From Woeseiaceae bacterium (lineage in GTDB: Bacteria > Pseudomonadota > Gammaproteobacteria > Steroidobacterales > Woeseiaceae): a stretch of 39,716 nucleotides of DNA. Numbering within the stretch: the first letter of the stretch is position 1; every line of letters starts with the position of its first letter. The position numbers and the translations under genes were made by a program. Where the stretch lies: NCBI GenBank assembly GCA_030066075.1, contig JASJCH010000003.1:1-39716 (forward strand). The letters run 5' to 3'. Under the pieces are notes generated by a model, which saw only the letters and a list, made by a program, of their open reading frames with translations, was not told the DNA's origin and made no database searches. This document shows, in pieces, positions 39,607 through 39,716 of this stretch.

Positions 39607-39668
39607 CGTACATCCCATCCCGCAACCCCTTTTCAGGTAGGGCACCCAGCGCGATGTGTCGATGTACG
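39607..39668 (-). promoter_or_regulatory. Folded rpsB leader, candidate S2 autoregulatory element
   Basis: The rpsB leader has nested complementary arms. The outer is CGTACATC (39668-39661) with GATGTACG (39614-39607), 8 bp. Inside is CATC-G-CGC (39656-39649) with GCG-G-GATG (39623-39616). Innermost is CCCT (39642-39639) with AGGG (39630-39627) around an 8-base loop. Gammaproteobacterial rpsB leaders are known to bind S2 and repress rpsB-tsf translation; assigning this fold to that role is inference. Confidence 0.5.
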
Positions 39669-39697
39669 TGTGGATTAATTGCCTCTAGGGCGCGCGC

Positions 39698-39706
39698 TTT
39701 ATACCA
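39698..39706 (-). promoter_or_regulatory. rpsB promoter -10, extended, with GC-rich discriminator
   Basis: TGG followed by TATAAA (39703-39698) on the minus strand, then GCGCGCGCCC. The GC-rich stretch between -10 and start is typical of promoters shut down by ppGpp, such as those of ribosomal genes. The -35 would lie beyond the window edge. The leader would be about 107 bases. Confidence 0.6.
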
Positions 39707-39716
39707 TAGTCGGCTG

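Overview
The window is a chromosomal segment from a high-GC gammaproteobacterium. Gene order and protein features place it nearest to the Xanthomonadales, Steroidobacterales and Chromatiales side of the class. Supporting points are the order rpfE-recJ-prfB-lysS (as in the Xanthomonas rpf region), surE-pcm-yqaA-nlpD-rpoS, accA-tilS-pyrG-kdsA-eno-ftsB, and a metal-dependent (Cys-type) KdsA. It is core genome. I see no insertion sequence, prophage, CRISPR array, tRNA or rRNA. I annotate 41 protein genes, of which one (sdhA) is cut by the window edge. No gap reaches 300 bases; the longest is 8733-8942.

Layout from right to left, because most genes lie on the minus strand. (1) 39716-34513: rpsB-tsf-pyrH-frr-uppS-cdsA, covering translation factors, UMP kinase, and undecaprenyl and phospholipid precursors. 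(2) 34578-22673: rseP-bamA-skp-lpxD-fabZ-lpxA-lpxB-rnhB-dnaE, the envelope assembly and lipid A operon, headed by a candidate sigma-E promoter. (3) 22672-15176: accA-tilS-pyrG-kdsA-eno-ftsB-truD. (4) 15151-13691, plus strand: a GltI-type periplasmic binding protein and an Smr-domain protein. (5) 13608-10061: surE-pcm-yqaA-nlpD-rpoS. (6) 10064-7871: a Tat-exported Gfo/Idh/MocA oxidoreductase (+), a type IV pilin (-) and an Mth938-domain protein (+). (7) 7805-2471: rpfE-like-recJ-prfB-lysS, with the programmed +1 frameshift in prfB intact. (8) 2474-1794: a compact ygfZ on the plus strand. (9) 1715-1: an SDHAF4/DUF1674 assembly factor followed by sdhC-sdhD-sdhA.

Genes are packed tightly. Many neighbours overlap by ATGA, GTGA or TTGA, and two convergent pairs share a CTAG that holds both stop codons.

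The most striking signal is an absence. The MEP isoprenoid genes ispD-ispF are missing between ftsB and truD, where only 8 bp remain. dxr is missing from both positions where relatives carry it (frr/uppS and cdsA/rseP). uppS, which consumes the isoprenoid product, is still present. Either the MEP pathway was replaced, for example by mevalonate, or its genes moved elsewhere. Other notable points are ribosomal protein S2 with a tail of about 135 residues that is partly histone-H1-like, an RpoS whose sigma finger has lost its usual acidic motif, an LpxA with Met at the acyl-chain ruler position, an SDHAF4 homologue at the head of the sdh operon, and several candidate cis-acting RNA elements.
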